Shown: one piece after another, positions 38,778 through 48,532 of the stretch
Layout: each line of letters begins with the position of its first letter
Numbering within the stretch: the first letter of the stretch is position 1
Assembly: GCF_016097415.1 (NCBI RefSeq)
Contig: NZ_JAEHGE010000001.1
Coordinates: 1,487,015 to 1,551,014 of the forward strand
Source of the DNA: a sulfur-oxidizing endosymbiont of Gigantopelta aegis
GTDB taxonomy: Bacteria; Pseudomonadota; Gammaproteobacteria; GRL18
DNA length: 64,000 nucleotides
Reading direction: 5' to 3'
Notes under the pieces: generated by a model
Databases searched by the model: none
What the model saw: only the letters and a program-made list of their open reading frames with translations
Told to the model about the DNA's origin: nothing
Program-made: the position numbers and the translations under genes

Positions 38778-39251
38778 TTAAATATTTTCATTCAGCCAGC
38801 TCTGTAATATAAGCTGTGCTGCTACCTGATCAATGTCATGACCCTGTTGTTTCTTTTTTTTCACTTTTTTCCCCGGCTTGCTATGTCGTCGAGGAGAAGT
38901 CAGACCATCATAGCCCAGTAAATAACTGGCTTCACGGGAAGTCAGTCGTTCATCCATATAATGGATAGGAAGATTGTAACGTTCATTGAGCTGTTTGCCA
39001 AAAATTTTTACCGCTGCGGTGGTTTCCTGTTCTTCGCCATCCATGGTTAAAGGTAGACCCACAATAAAAGCCACCGGACGCCATTGTTTTAATAGTTCTT
39101 CTATGCCGACCCAGTCAATTTTTTTATTACGAGAAATTAGTGTAGTCAATGAGCTGGCGGTACCCGTTAGACGTTGACCAACGGCGATGCCAATTTTATT
39201 TTGACTATAGTCAAAGCCCAGAAAAGTGCTGGCTAAAGGGTAATCAGGCAT
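38778..39251 (-). CDS. ruvX: RuvX/YqgF Holliday-junction resolvase-like protein
   Basis: The 157-residue protein has an RNase-H-like fold with the catalytic FDYSQNKIGIAVGQ start (Asp; the family usually has FDFGxKRIGVA), the VGLPLTMDGEEQE strand and the MDERLTSREA motif. The family processes 16S rRNA ends. A basic insertion (RRHSKPGKKVKKKKQQG, about residues 122-138) is longer than usual. Its start overlaps the algH stop by 8 bp. Confidence 0.92.
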   Translation of the reverse strand: MPDYPLASTFLGFDYSQNKIGIAVGQRLTGTASSLTTLISRNKKIDWVGIEELLKQWRPVAFIVGLPLTMDGEEQETTAAVKIFGKQLNERYNLPIHYMDERLTSREASYLLGYDGLTSPRRHSKPGKKVKKKKQQGHDIDQVAAQLILQSWLNENI

Positions 39252-39804
39252 GACCTACATCACCGGAGATTAAATTAATATCAATACCGAGTTTCATGGC
39301 AGCACTTTCCCAACGTAGCTCGTTAGGTGTATGAAAAATAATGTCATCATCGGCCAGTACATTAAGCCAGGAGTTTTCAGTCATCTCATGTTCAATTTGC
39401 CCCTTGCTCCAACCGGCATAACCCAGAGTGATGAGAAAGTTGGACGGACCCTCACCATTGGCAATGGCAATTAAAATATCTTTTGAAGAACTGAGGGATA
39501 AATTATCATTAATTTTCAGGGTTTGTGACCAGCGAGCAGCGTCACCATCATTTGAATGCAAGATAAAACCATGGCCTATTTCCATTGGACCACCCTGATA
39601 CACAGGCAGTGAAGCCAAGCTTTTAAGTTGTAAAGGAATGTCGAGCTGTTCGAGTAATTCGGCAAAACTGATGTTTGTTGGACGATTAATGGTCAGACCC
39701 ATAGCGCCATGTTCATTATGCTGGCAGATATAACTGACGCTTTTTTCAAACAGGGGATCAGCGAGTCCGGGCATGGCAATAATTAAGTTGTTGGTCAGAT
39801 TCAT
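39244..39804 (-). CDS. algH: YqgE/AlgH family protein
   Basis: I choose ATG 39802-39804 (MNLTNNLIIAMPGLADPLF, the conserved family N-terminus) with GGAAAG upstream; a longer frame to 39840 would start inside the tonB stop region. The product is 186 residues. Conserved blocks are SVSYICQHNEHGAMGLTINRP and LGYAGWSKGQIEHEMTENSWL. In Pseudomonas the gene is called algH. The biochemical function is not known. Confidence 0.93.
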   Translation of the reverse strand: MNLTNNLIIAMPGLADPLFEKSVSYICQHNEHGAMGLTINRPTNISFAELLEQLDIPLQLKSLASLPVYQGGPMEIGHGFILHSNDGDAARWSQTLKINDNLSLSSSKDILIAIANGEGPSNFLITLGYAGWSKGQIEHEMTENSWLNVLADDDIIFHTPNELRWESAAMKLGIDINLISGDVGHA

Positions 39805-39842
39805 GGTTTCTTTCCAGCCTGATAAAAATTTTTTAGGCACAT

Positions 39843-40772
39843 TTATTTATGTGAAAAGCCCTTGCCTGTATGGTGTGAAAACTGCCAGGTTCGGGTGATC
39901 ACTAAGCGATTATTACCCTGTAATACATCCTTGGGAATAGCGGCAAAAGGGGCTGCTAGTTTTACAATACGGATAGCGGCATCATCGAGAATTTTGTGTC
40001 CTGATGAAGTCCCGATATGGATATCAATAATATAGCCTTCAGGATTGAGGGCAACGGATAGCACTAATTGGCCTTCTAATTTCCCACGTCGCGCTTTATC
40101 CGGGTAGTTGAGATTACCAAAGCGTTCGATTTTCTTTGTCCAGGATTTGAGGTACATGGCATCGGGTGTACGCCGGGTTGATGCGGTAATATAAGTCGCC
40201 TTAGGACGCTTGGCATACATTTTGGTTTGTTCATCAAATTCTGCTTCCATATCAATAATCTGCTGTTGCAAATTAGCAATATAATCAGCCGCCATGATGG
40301 GGGCTTTTTTCTTCTTCGGTGGTTTTTTCTTGGTGAGCTTTTGGGCTTTATGCTCACTGGGTTTTTGCGCAGATAAGATAGATTTTTTTTCTTTTACTTC
40401 AGGCTCGGGCAGGGGGGTTACTTCGGGCTTGTTTTCCAAAGCATTGCCTTCTGTGGGTGTTTCACCGGGATTTTTACTGGTGGGTTTGGCCTTTTCTTTT
40501 AAGTTACCACCGCCCATTTGGTCAGCCTGAGCTAGATAATCGGGATCTTCTGGGGCTTTTTCAGCTTCTGTTTTGACTAAAACAATATCTAAAGTTTGTT
40601 GACTGGCTGGTTTGGGTGGTGTTGGAATGCCAAAGGTGACACCAAAAATGATGGCACTATGTACCAGCACGGTAATAAAAAATGCAGTGATAAGGCTTTC
40701 ATTACTCTGCAGTGATGTGGGTGGCATCCTGGTATTGATCGAGTGAGATGTTTGTTTGCTACGTTTTGCCAT
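39843..40772 (-). CDS. tonB: TonB-family energy transducer
   Basis: The 309-residue protein has one membrane anchor at about residues 28-50 (ITAFFITVLVHSAIIFGVTF), a Pro/Lys/Glu-rich periplasmic linker (KPEVTPLPEPEVKEKK, KKKPPKKKKAP), a short coiled coil and a C-terminal TonB domain (RFGNLNYPDKARRGKLEGQLVLSVALNPEG onward). It transmits proton-motive force to outer-membrane receptors. No exbB/exbD is next to it. The position before algH matches Pseudomonas PA0406. Confidence 0.92.
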   Translation of the reverse strand: MAKRSKQTSHSINTRMPPTSLQSNESLITAFFITVLVHSAIIFGVTFGIPTPPKPASQQTLDIVLVKTEAEKAPEDPDYLAQADQMGGGNLKEKAKPTSKNPGETPTEGNALENKPEVTPLPEPEVKEKKSILSAQKPSEHKAQKLTKKKPPKKKKAPIMAADYIANLQQQIIDMEAEFDEQTKMYAKRPKATYITASTRRTPDAMYLKSWTKKIERFGNLNYPDKARRGKLEGQLVLSVALNPEGYIIDIHIGTSSGHKILDDAAIRIVKLAAPFAAIPKDVLQGNNRLVITRTWQFSHHTGKGFSHK

Positions 40773-40792
40773 AGGGCCTTATTATTCCAAAA

Positions 40793-41434
40793 TCACTTGC
40801 GAGCATTATCACTTGAGTATCCATTGTTTGTTGATAGTGAATCTGATGATAACGGGCTCGATGATAATTGCTTGATTGTTAGTTGGGTGATTATACCGCT
40901 AACAATACCAAGTATCACGGCAAAAGTGATGAAAATGGGCAATAGTTTGAATATTCCCGGATGTGGGATAAAAAAGTACCAGGCGACAATGAATTGTCCC
41001 ATCATGTGACTCATGGCAGCAATGATTGCATAACCGATTGCTCCGGGTTCATAGTTGTTACGATGGCCTGTTGGCTTATGGGTTAATAGGCTAAGTAAAT
41101 AGCTTGATAAAGGCTCTCCAATACGAAAAATCTGCTGAACAAAGATAAGGCTAGCCAAACTGAGTAATGCGCCACTGAGACTGAGTAAGAAAGTAGGTGA
41201 TAAAAACGTACCCAGCAATAAACTGCTGATCACGACTCTCAATAAACTCACTTGTAAGGCTGTTCGCCAGCCATATTGTATAAAGCAAAACAAGGTGATG
41301 ACATTAGCCAAGCCGGGTTTCACTCCGGGCAGAGGGCTGGGAAAGGCCGATTCAAGGATATGAATACTGATAGCTAAAGCAGCCAATAAAGCGACTTTAT
41401 GATCTTCTGAGGTGGTCTTAAAGTGAATTTTCAT
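40793..41434 (-). CDS. Gx transporter family membrane protein
   Basis: The 213-residue protein has about five or six hydrophobic helices. The motif FPSPLPGVKPGLANVITLFCF (residues 32-52) is the hallmark of the Gx transporter/heptaprenyl diphosphate synthase component I family, related to ECF-type S components. Its start overlaps the NusG-domain gene by 4 bp. In several bacteria this pair occurs with apbE, as it does here, suggesting a role in flavin supply or a redox system. The substrate is unknown. Confidence 0.8.
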   Translation of the reverse strand: MKIHFKTTSEDHKVALLAALAISIHILESAFPSPLPGVKPGLANVITLFCFIQYGWRTALQVSLLRVVISSLLLGTFLSPTFLLSLSGALLSLASLIFVQQIFRIGEPLSSYLLSLLTHKPTGHRNNYEPGAIGYAIIAAMSHMMGQFIVAWYFFIPHPGIFKLLPIFITFAVILGIVSGIITQLTIKQLSSSPLSSDSLSTNNGYSSDNARK

Positions 41435-41841
41435 TGCCCACCTGCGATGGCATCATAAGTATTGTTCGAGCCTTTTAATGTCATGCTGATCCGGTTAGGT
41501 AAACAGGCTGTGGTATCACCTGTGAGCGTGAGCCAACCATGAAATACACAGAGTTGATTACGACAGGATGAATGGATAAAACGGGCTTTACCCTGTTTGA
41601 TTTCAATGATACTGGGGCCAAGATGACCATCAATGGTGATGCTTTTACCTTCATCAAGTTCATATTCTGTGGGAGGATTATCTGCATACTGTATCAGTAA
41701 GCGTTCCGCTGTACCTTGTTGGGAATTATCAAACCACAATAGAGTATATAGCCAGATGGAAAGGGTGCTGGCGAGTACTAAGATCACAATATCGGCGGGA
41801 TTAAATAAGGTCGATATTGTTGTTTTGAATTTTTGATTCAT
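41431..41841 (-). CDS. NusG domain II-containing membrane protein
   Basis: The 136-residue protein has one N-terminal membrane helix (about residues 16-34, PADIVILVLASTLSIWLYTLL), then a small beta-rich NusG domain II with FIHSSCRNQLCVFHGWL and ACLPNRISMTLKG. The Cys-x4-Cys pattern CRNQLC plus the distal ACLPN Cys are conserved in this family. It is translationally coupled to the Gx transporter gene and presumably acts with it at the inner membrane. Confidence 0.82.
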   Translation of the reverse strand: MNQKFKTTISTLFNPADIVILVLASTLSIWLYTLLWFDNSQQGTAERLLIQYADNPPTEYELDEGKSITIDGHLGPSIIEIKQGKARFIHSSCRNQLCVFHGWLTLTGDTTACLPNRISMTLKGSNNTYDAIAGGQ

Positions 41842-41963
41842 GATTTATTTTTAGGGTTTGGTCGTGTCATGTTTCTCTCTAGTGGTAGAAAATCAAAAGA
41901 TAAAAGCAGCCTTGTTGTTTTTTCTTTTCTCTTACGTGAGATACATACTACTGGTAAGAGGGT

Positions 41964-42067
41964 GATGAGGTAGTTATTGCTTGTTATGGGGGCTTTTCGA
42001 GGCATGGATGCCGAGGGTAGAGCGAGCCCCTTGAAGCGTCCCCTAGAAGAAGTAATAACTATCTCAT
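41964..42067. repeat. Palindromic intergenic repeat, third family
   Basis: The ends are inverted: GATGAGGTAGTTATTGCTT at the left and AAGTAATAACTATCTCAT at the right (ending 42067). The middle contains GGCATGGATGCCGAGGGTAG, itself partly palindromic. It lies between apbE and the NusG-domain gene in a 292-bp gap. No other copy was seen in this window. Confidence 0.5.
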
Positions 42068-42133
42068 TAGCCTCTGGATTAAAAAACTCTAATTTGATGA
42101 TACAAGCCTGTGCTAATTCTGTAAATGAAATCC

Positions 42134-43243
42134 TTACTCTACAATAATCGGCCTTATATCCGTCAATAACTCAATCCGTTCAGCCATAGCCGGTGTTAAG
42201 TAGATTTTATTATCATCCGTCATAAGCATCACATATTGAATGTGCATTTTTTTAGCAATTTCTGACCATAACTCGGGACCAGCAATGAATAGCGCCGTAG
42301 AAGCAGCATCTGCCAAAGCGGCATCTTCGCTAAGTACGGTAACAGAGAGTGTACCTTGTGCCGGGTAGCCTGTGCGAGGGTCGATAATATGGTGGTAGTG
42401 TTTACCCTGAAACTCAAAAAAACGTTCGTAGCTACCGGAGGTAAATAGTGCTTCATTATTTTTTAATTCAATAGCAGCAATAATCGCTTTAGTGCTTGAA
42501 TCTTGAGTTTTTAAAGGATTTTTTATGCCGATCCGCCAAGGCTTGCCATTTTTATCACCTAGCACTTTCAGGTCGCCACCGGCATTGATTAAAGCATTTT
42601 TTATGGAATTTTTTTTCAATAATTTAATGGCTTTTTCAATGGCCACCCCTTTTGCAAAAGCACCAAAATCCAGTGCGATTTCCATCTTAGTCGCACTGAC
42701 CTCATTATTGTGAATTTGAATGTTCTGCATTTGAGGTTTGACTGAGACTAATTGTTGTATGGCTTGTGGGTCAGGTAGTTTAAATGCGTGTTTCTCATCT
42801 TCAAGTTGATCAAATTGCCAGAGCTGAATCAGTCGGCCAATGGCAGGGTTAAATAAGCCATTACTTTGCTCAGATAATAATTGGCTGTCTTGAATAAGCT
42901 TTATAATATCAGGTGTTGTTTGGCTATTGGCTGATTGACTGAAATGTTGATTGAGCAGAGCCAAAGCGCCATAATTCCAAGGATGCCATCGCGTATGTAA
43001 CTGCTCAAATTCACGACTAATGTCAGCAATGGCTTGTTTGGCATGGTGCTTATCATTGCTGAGAATATTGATGTCAATGAGCGTCCCAAAGCTAAACAGT
43101 TGCTGTTGGTACATGGACTGTTGCGGGGTATTAGACGATGGCTGGCAAGCGCTGAGCAAGATGACACTGAGCAGGGCAAAGAGTGGCAATAATAAATACT
43201 TGCAATAAAAATCACCATGCAATAAATGAAGTCGCCTGTTCAA
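42134..43243 (-). CDS. apbE: ApbE FMN transferase lipoprotein
   Basis: The 369-residue protein has a lipoprotein signal with lipobox LLSAC (about residues 29-33). ApbE blocks follow: LFSFGTLIDINIL, DFGAFAKGVAIEKAIKLL (about 195), NALINAGGDLKVLG and HHIIDPRTGYPAQG near residue 290. ApbE covalently attaches FMN to threonines of exported flavoproteins such as Rnf/Nqr subunits. With the Gx transporter and NusG-II genes downstream it looks like part of a flavinylation cluster. No flavoprotein target is encoded in the window. Confidence 0.92.
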   Translation of the reverse strand: MNRRLHLLHGDFYCKYLLLPLFALLSVILLSACQPSSNTPQQSMYQQQLFSFGTLIDINILSNDKHHAKQAIADISREFEQLHTRWHPWNYGALALLNQHFSQSANSQTTPDIIKLIQDSQLLSEQSNGLFNPAIGRLIQLWQFDQLEDEKHAFKLPDPQAIQQLVSVKPQMQNIQIHNNEVSATKMEIALDFGAFAKGVAIEKAIKLLKKNSIKNALINAGGDLKVLGDKNGKPWRIGIKNPLKTQDSSTKAIIAAIELKNNEALFTSGSYERFFEFQGKHYHHIIDPRTGYPAQGTLSVTVLSEDAALADAASTALFIAGPELWSEIAKKMHIQYVMLMTDDNKIYLTPAMAERIELLTDIRPIIVE

Positions 43244-43245
43244 AC

Positions 43246-44223
43246 TTAATTTGACTTGTTATCGTGAATAATTGCTTCAATACTATCCATTAATAAAGCA
43301 CTGATATTCAAGTCATAAAGCGAATCTAATTCTCTGATACAGGTTGGGCTGGTGACATTGATTTCTGTAATATAGTCACCGATCACATCCATGCCAACAA
43401 AAATAAGCCCCATTGCTTTTAATTTGGGGGCAACTTGTTCACATAACCAATAATCCCGTTCTGTGAGAGGAATACCGACTCCCTTACCTCCGGCAGCTAA
43501 GTTACCCCGTGTTTCGCCTTTGGGTGGAATTCTCGCCAAAGCATAATCAACGGGTATGCCATTAATGATTAAAATACGTTTATCGCCCTGAGTAATTTCC
43601 GGGATAAAGCGTTGTGCCATAATATACAGCGTGCCATGTTCAGTCATGGTTTCTAGAATGACGTTTAAATTGGGGTCATTCTCTTTGATACGGAAAATAG
43701 AATGACCGCCCATGCCACCCAAAGGTTTGACAATAATATCCTTATGACGAATTAAAAATTGCTTAAATTGTTTAATGTTACGGCTGACTAAAGTGGGTGT
43801 TGTGCAATTCGGAAATTGATGGGTAAAGAGTTTTTCATTAGCATCGCGTAGAGAACGTGGCTTATTAACGACCAAAGTACCGGATTGATCGGCCAGTTCC
43901 AGAATATAAGTGGCGTAAATATATTCCATATCAAAGGGCGGATCTTTGCGCATTAAAATAACATCAAGATCAGCTAAAAATATTTCTGTTGGTGCTGAGT
44001 CACTCACATCAATAAATTCATACCAGTGGGCAGATTTATCAGATACTTTTAATTGTCTGGTATAGGCTTTTGCCTGATTATCATCAATGAATAAATCAGC
44101 CATTTCCATATAATACAGTTCATAATTTCTACTTTGTGCTTCAAGCAACATTGCAAAACTACTGTCTTTTTTGATATTTATGGATTGGATAGGATCCATA
44201 ACAATGCCAAGTTTTAGAGCCAT
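43246..44223 (-). CDS. gshB: Glutathione synthetase
   Basis: The 325-residue ATP-grasp enzyme joins gamma-glutamylcysteine to glycine. Start MALKLGIVMDPIQSINIKKDSS is typical, with MRKDPPFDMEYIYATY, the ATP-grasp loop KPLGGMGGHSIFRI (about residue 166) and NVTSPTCIRELD near the end. It lies beside the pil-chp locus as in Pseudomonas (PA0407) but reads away from it. Confidence 0.95.
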   Translation of the reverse strand: MALKLGIVMDPIQSINIKKDSSFAMLLEAQSRNYELYYMEMADLFIDDNQAKAYTRQLKVSDKSAHWYEFIDVSDSAPTEIFLADLDVILMRKDPPFDMEYIYATYILELADQSGTLVVNKPRSLRDANEKLFTHQFPNCTTPTLVSRNIKQFKQFLIRHKDIIVKPLGGMGGHSIFRIKENDPNLNVILETMTEHGTLYIMAQRFIPEITQGDKRILIINGIPVDYALARIPPKGETRGNLAAGGKGVGIPLTERDYWLCEQVAPKLKAMGLIFVGMDVIGDYITEINVTSPTCIRELDSLYDLNISALLMDSIEAIIHDNKSN

Positions 44224-44798
44224 TTTATTCTCGGTTGAATGATATTAATTCGTTTATTATAGCGGTTTAATCGTTTAAATGAAGCAAATTAAAGAGTGAA
44301 AGAAAAAGATAATAGTTAAATATAAGAATGTAGTGAAATATTGATATTCAGAGTGCTTTAAATTAAGCACAAAAATTAAAGTCAATATTTTTTATATGAT
44401 TATTGTTATTTTATAATGTGTTACACAAATTTGTTAAAATAATCATTAAAATGGGTGGTATGTGTGCGAAAGTTATGCTAAAAATACGATCTAATTGTAT
44501 TTTTTATAGTTTGAGCTAAAGTATATATATTAAAGTATAGATTGTGTAAGTGCTTTAATAAATTATTTAGAATAAAACTGTATTAATTACAAGAGTAAGC
44601 TATAAGTGAGTTAACAGGGATGTGGTAAAAAAGGCTATAAAATGAGTAAGATTGATGGAATCAAATCTGCTTAAATTTATGATTAAAAAATAAGCCTAAC
44701 AAATTATTCACACACATTATTTACCTGTCTGCTTGAGGAATTGTCTACCCGACGAAATTTCCTCTGCTTTGGCAACTATCATTTTTTTTGGGGGATAA
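44224..44798. other. 575-bp AT-rich gap upstream of pilG
   Basis: I find no gene here. Stops are frequent in all frames and the longest start-to-stop runs are about 10 codons. It lies between the divergent gshB and pilG starts and should carry the promoter of the pil-chp cluster, possibly with a long untranslated leader. No convincing -35/-10 pair or operator stands out. Confidence 0.5.
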
Positions 44799-45200
44799 GT
44801 GGGAAATTCAGATTCAACTATTTTAGATGGCTTAAAAGTAATGGTCATCGATGACAGTAAAACTATTCGTCGTACTGCTGAAACACTATTAAAAAAATCC
44901 GGTTGCGAAGTTGTGACGGCAACAGATGGTTTTGAAGCACTGTCAAAAATACTGGAGCACCGTCCCAATATTATTTTTGTCGATATTATGATGCCTCGAT
45001 TAGATGGCTATCAAACCTGTGCGCTGATCAAAAATAACAAAATGTTTAAAGAGACCCCCGTTATCATGCTATCCAGCAAAGACGGCTTATTTGATCGTGC
45101 TCGTGGCAGAATAGTGGGCTCAGAACAATACCTGACCAAACCTTTTACTAAAGATGAACTACTTGGTGCAATTACAAAATACGTTACTAAAACAGCTTAA
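44799..45200 (+). CDS. pilG: Twitching motility response regulator PilG
   Basis: The 133-residue single receiver domain has phosphorylation Asp in NIIFVDIMMPRLDG (about residue 62), an acidic pair in VIDDSKTIRR and the Lys in LTKPFTKDE. The start is GTG with a strong GGGGGA upstream. In Pseudomonas PilG, phosphorylated by ChpA, promotes pilus extension and raises cAMP. It heads the pilGHIJK-chpABC cluster. Confidence 0.94.
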   Translation: MGNSDSTILDGLKVMVIDDSKTIRRTAETLLKKSGCEVVTATDGFEALSKILEHRPNIIFVDIMMPRLDGYQTCALIKNNKMFKETPVIMLSSKDGLFDRARGRIVGSEQYLTKPFTKDELLGAITKYVTKTA

Positions 45201-45327
45201 CCCAGACTGTTGATTCATTGCCTTATAAAATGATATTTAAGTTTTCATAGTATTTTAAAAACGCATTTTTAAGAAGAACAAATAAAAATAACTATAATAA
45301 TTACTGCGATAAAGAGAGATTTTTAAC

Positions 45328-45693
45328 ATGGCACATATACTCGTTGTTGATGATTCACCCACAGAAACACACATTATATCAACTGCACTAGAAAAACAGG
45401 GACACCGCGTTTCTGTTGCGGTTGATGGTAAAGATGGTGTAGAAAAGGCCACACAAACATTGCCTGATTTAATTTTAATGGATGTTGTGATGCCAGAGTT
45501 GAATGGCTTTCAAGCTACACGTCAACTCACCAAACAAACTGAAGCTGAGAATATTCCTGTCATTATGGTGACCACTAAAGATCAGAAGACCGATAGAATG
45601 TGGGCCGAACGTCAGGGAGCCAAGGGTTATATTACCAAGCCCTTCGTTGAAGATGAACTGATTCAGGAAGTGAATCGTTTGTTATTGGCATAA
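45328..45693 (+). CDS. pilH: Twitching motility response regulator PilH
   Basis: The 121-residue single receiver has VVDDSPTETH, phosphorylation Asp in DLILMDVVMPELNG (about residue 52) and Lys in YITKPFVEDEL. In Pseudomonas PilH acts oppositely to PilG, favouring retraction or serving as a phosphate sink. Spacing to pilG is 127 bp and to pilI 43 bp. AAAGAGAG precedes the ATG. Confidence 0.94.
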   Translation: MAHILVVDDSPTETHIISTALEKQGHRVSVAVDGKDGVEKATQTLPDLILMDVVMPELNGFQATRQLTKQTEAENIPVIMVTTKDQKTDRMWAERQGAKGYITKPFVEDELIQEVNRLLLA

Positions 45694-45736
45694 GTCAATA
45701 ATACTTAATTGTTAGCCTTATGTCTCAGGAAATAAA

Positions 45737-46285
45737 ATGAGTTTTGAACCACAAAATTCACTACAAATTGTCCAGTTGCTACAACAGATGGAGGATTACA
45801 GCAGAAAAAATGCTGCGCCTCTACCCATGGAAGAGCGGATCAAATCATTATGGTCTGGCATTGGTTTTCGCATTGCCAAACACAAATTTGTTGTGCCAAT
45901 GGGCTTTGTTCGTGAAATAATGAAATACCCCAGCACTTCGCAAGTGCCCGGAAGTAAGGACTGGGTACGTGGAATCGCTAATGTTCGCGGTAATTTATTG
46001 CCCGTTTTTGATCTGCAAGGGTTTCTGGGGAAAAAAACAACACCCATCAGACGCGAAACACGTGTTTTATCTATAGCGAAAGATAAACTCAGTGCTGGTT
46101 TGATTGTTGATGAAATCTACGGCATGAAATATTTTGATCAGACTCATTTTGATGCAAAAATGGGCCATGACGTAAAATGGAAGAATTATTTTAGTGGCGG
46201 ATATGAGTTAGATGGCGAAAATTGGGTGGTCTTTAATATGCAACAGCTCGTTGAGAGTAGGGAGTTTCTTAATGTTGCCAATTAA
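45737..46285 (+). CDS. pilI: CheW-like adaptor PilI
   Basis: The 182-residue CheW-domain protein (core about residues 35-175: GIGFRIAKHKFVVPMGFVRE, VRGIANVRGNLLPVFDL, GLIVDEIYGMKYF) couples the receptor PilJ to the kinase ChpA. It is preceded by pilH and followed by pilJ after 163 bp. A second adaptor, ChpC, ends the cluster. Confidence 0.93.
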   Translation: MSFEPQNSLQIVQLLQQMEDYSRKNAAPLPMEERIKSLWSGIGFRIAKHKFVVPMGFVREIMKYPSTSQVPGSKDWVRGIANVRGNLLPVFDLQGFLGKKTTPIRRETRVLSIAKDKLSAGLIVDEIYGMKYFDQTHFDAKMGHDVKWKNYFSGGYELDGENWVVFNMQQLVESREFLNVAN

Positions 46286-46448
46286 TAGAAAGTACCAGAT
46301 GAAGTGCTAATACTGTCAATAAATACTGGGCTTTAACTTTGTGCGGATGACAAGCAAAGTTAAGGATTTGCGTTTAATCAATTTTTATACGAAATAATAA
46401 AAAATAACATAAAATCTCTGCAAGTGATGATTTAGGAGCTTATAAAAA

Positions 46449-48479
46449 ATGCAAGGTGAAACTACTAACAAAAAGAGCGTCTACCTGCCCTTTACACTTC
46501 TGATAATATTCGTGGTCGCCATGGTTGTCGTTTATTGGTTGGCCTTTACGAAAGAAAATCATGATACCCAGTATTTGTCCCTGGTTGTTGAACAACGTGT
46601 CTTGTCACAGGGTTTGGCCAAGTCAGCAACCTTGGCTGCTGCAGGTAATGAGGATGCTTTTACTACCCTGAAACAATACCAGAAAGAATTTGGTCGGAAC
46701 ATGCTCGCACTGGCAGAAATTGACCCAGTGAGCAACGAAAGTATCCTGCCGGAAAGTGCCCAAAATGTTTATAATATTCTCAATAATAGTTGGAAAGAAT
46801 ATAACGAGCACATTAAAATTATTTTGGACAGTCAGGAAACTATTCTGATTTTATCCGAAGACATTAAAGTCATTAATGAACAGATGCCTGACATGTTAAA
46901 TGCATCCAATGAAGTGGCTGAAATTTTAGTAGACAGCAACTCACCGACTCGTCAGGTTTACTTGGCCACACAGCAGTTGATGTTTATTGAGCGAATTACC
47001 GGCAATATTTCTGTCATGATGTCAGGTAATAATGATGCAGCACAAAGTGCGCAACGATTTGGTTTAGACACGGCAACCTTCAAACGGGTATTAGACTCCC
47101 TAATCAATGGTAGTAAAATGTTGGGTGTAGGCAAGGTGGAAGACCCAGATGCCTCAGAATTATTGAGTGAAATTGCGCAAATTTATGATGGTATCAAAAC
47201 CAAAATAGCGGATATTTTAGAGCGTTCACCTGAAACCTTTGAAATTAATAATAGTGCCATGTCTCTGTACAATAAATCAGAAATTTTACTGCAACAAATT
47301 GGTTCACTGGGCAACACTTATCAAGAAGCAGTTGCAGATGATACCACTCTCTCTCTGACAGGTAATGCCTTAGCGGGTGCGACCGTAGTGATGTTCTTTA
47401 TGATTGGTGCTTTACTGATTTCTCAAGAAAAACGGGTTGCGCGTGAAACCGAAGAACAACGTAATGAAGTTGAAGCTCAGAACAACAAAAACGAAGCGGC
47501 CATTATGCGCCTACTGGATGAAATGGGCGCACTGGCAGACGGTGACTTAACCGCCCACGCAACGGTGACAGAAGATATTACTGGCGCTATTGCTGATTCC
47601 ATTAACTATACCATTGATGCTTTACGTAATCTGGTCACCCAGATTAATGATACTACCGTTCAAGTATCCTCGGCAGCTCATGAAACACAGGCAACAGCAA
47701 TGCATCTTGCTGAAGCGAGTGATCAGCAAGCGACTCAGATTACCACGGCAAGTACTGCGGTCAATCAAATGGCAACATCGATTGAAGAAGTCTCCGCCAA
47801 TGCGAATGACCTTGCAAACGAAGCAAGTACATCGGTTGAAATTGCTAATAAAGGTTCCATGATTGTACAGGATGCCATTAGCGGAATGGATACCATTCGT
47901 GAGCAGATTCAAGAAACATCAAAGCGCATCAAGCGACTGGGTGAATCATCACAGGAAATTGGTGATATCGTTGAAATTATTAACGACATCTCAGAACAAA
48001 CCAATATTTTAGCATTAAACGCGGCCATTCAGGCGGCCATGGCCGGTGATGCAGGTCGTGGTTTCGCGGTGGTTGCGGATGAAGTTCAGCGTCTTGCAGA
48101 ACGTTCAGGTAATGCAACCAAGCAGATTGAAGCGCTGGTTAAAACCATTCAGGCAGATACCAATGAAGCGGTTATCTCCATGGAACGAAGCACTTCAGAA
48201 GTGGTACAAGGTGCGCGCCTAGCACAAAATGCGGGTGGTGCTTTGGAAGAAATCGAGCATGTATCCTCCTCTCTGGCAAAATTAATTCAGGCCATTTCAG
48301 ACACCACCAAGCAGCAATCGATTGCTGCGGTGAGCATTTCGGATTCAATGAATGTGGTACAGGAAATTACCACGCAGACTTCTGCAGGTACTAACGAAAC
48401 AGCAGCATCTATTGGTAATCTGGCTGAATTAGCAAATGACTTGAGACAGTCGGTTGCTGGTTTTACCTTGCCTGAATAA
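46449..48479 (+). CDS. pilJ: Chp chemoreceptor PilJ
   Basis: The 676-residue receptor has membrane helices at about 15-35 and 302-322 and a periplasmic region with two PilJ-type helical modules between them. A HAMP-like segment and a long methyl-accepting signalling domain follow, with the hairpin tip [21 protein letters not shown] close to residue 515. The tip continues with [21 protein letters not shown]. It senses surface contact or pilin in Pseudomonas. There is no C-terminal NWETF-type pentapeptide. Confidence 0.94.
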   Translation: MQGETTNKKSVYLPFTLLIIFVVAMVVVYWLAFTKENHDTQYLSLVVEQRVLSQGLAKSATLAAAGNEDAFTTLKQYQKEFGRNMLALAEIDPVSNESILPESAQNVYNILNNSWKEYNEHIKIILDSQETILILSEDIKVINEQMPDMLNASNEVAEILVDSNSPTRQVYLATQQLMFIERITGNISVMMSGNNDAAQSAQRFGLDTATFKRVLDSLINGSKMLGVGKVEDPDASELLSEIAQIYDGIKTKIADILERSPETFEINNSAMSLYNKSEILLQQIGSLGNTYQEAVADDTTLSLTGNALAGATVVMFFMIGALLISQEKRVARETEEQRNEVEAQNNKNEAAIMRLLDEMGALADGDLTAHATVTEDITGAIADSINYTIDALRNLVTQINDTTVQVSSAAHETQATAMHLAEASDQQATQITTASTAVNQMATSIEEVSANANDLANEASTSVEIANKGSMIVQDAISGMDTIREQIQETSKRIKRLGESSQEIGDIVEIINDISEQTNILALNAAIQAAMAGDAGRGFAVVADEVQRLAERSGNATKQIEALVKTIQADTNEAVISMERSTSEVVQGARLAQNAGGALEEIEHVSSSLAKLIQAISDTTKQQSIAAVSISDSMNVVQEITTQTSAGTNETAASIGNLAELANDLRQSVAGFTLPE

Positions 48480-48532
48480 TACAAGTATAGAAACAGTAAT
48501 ACTCTATCGGTTTTAAAGGGATTTCTAAACTA

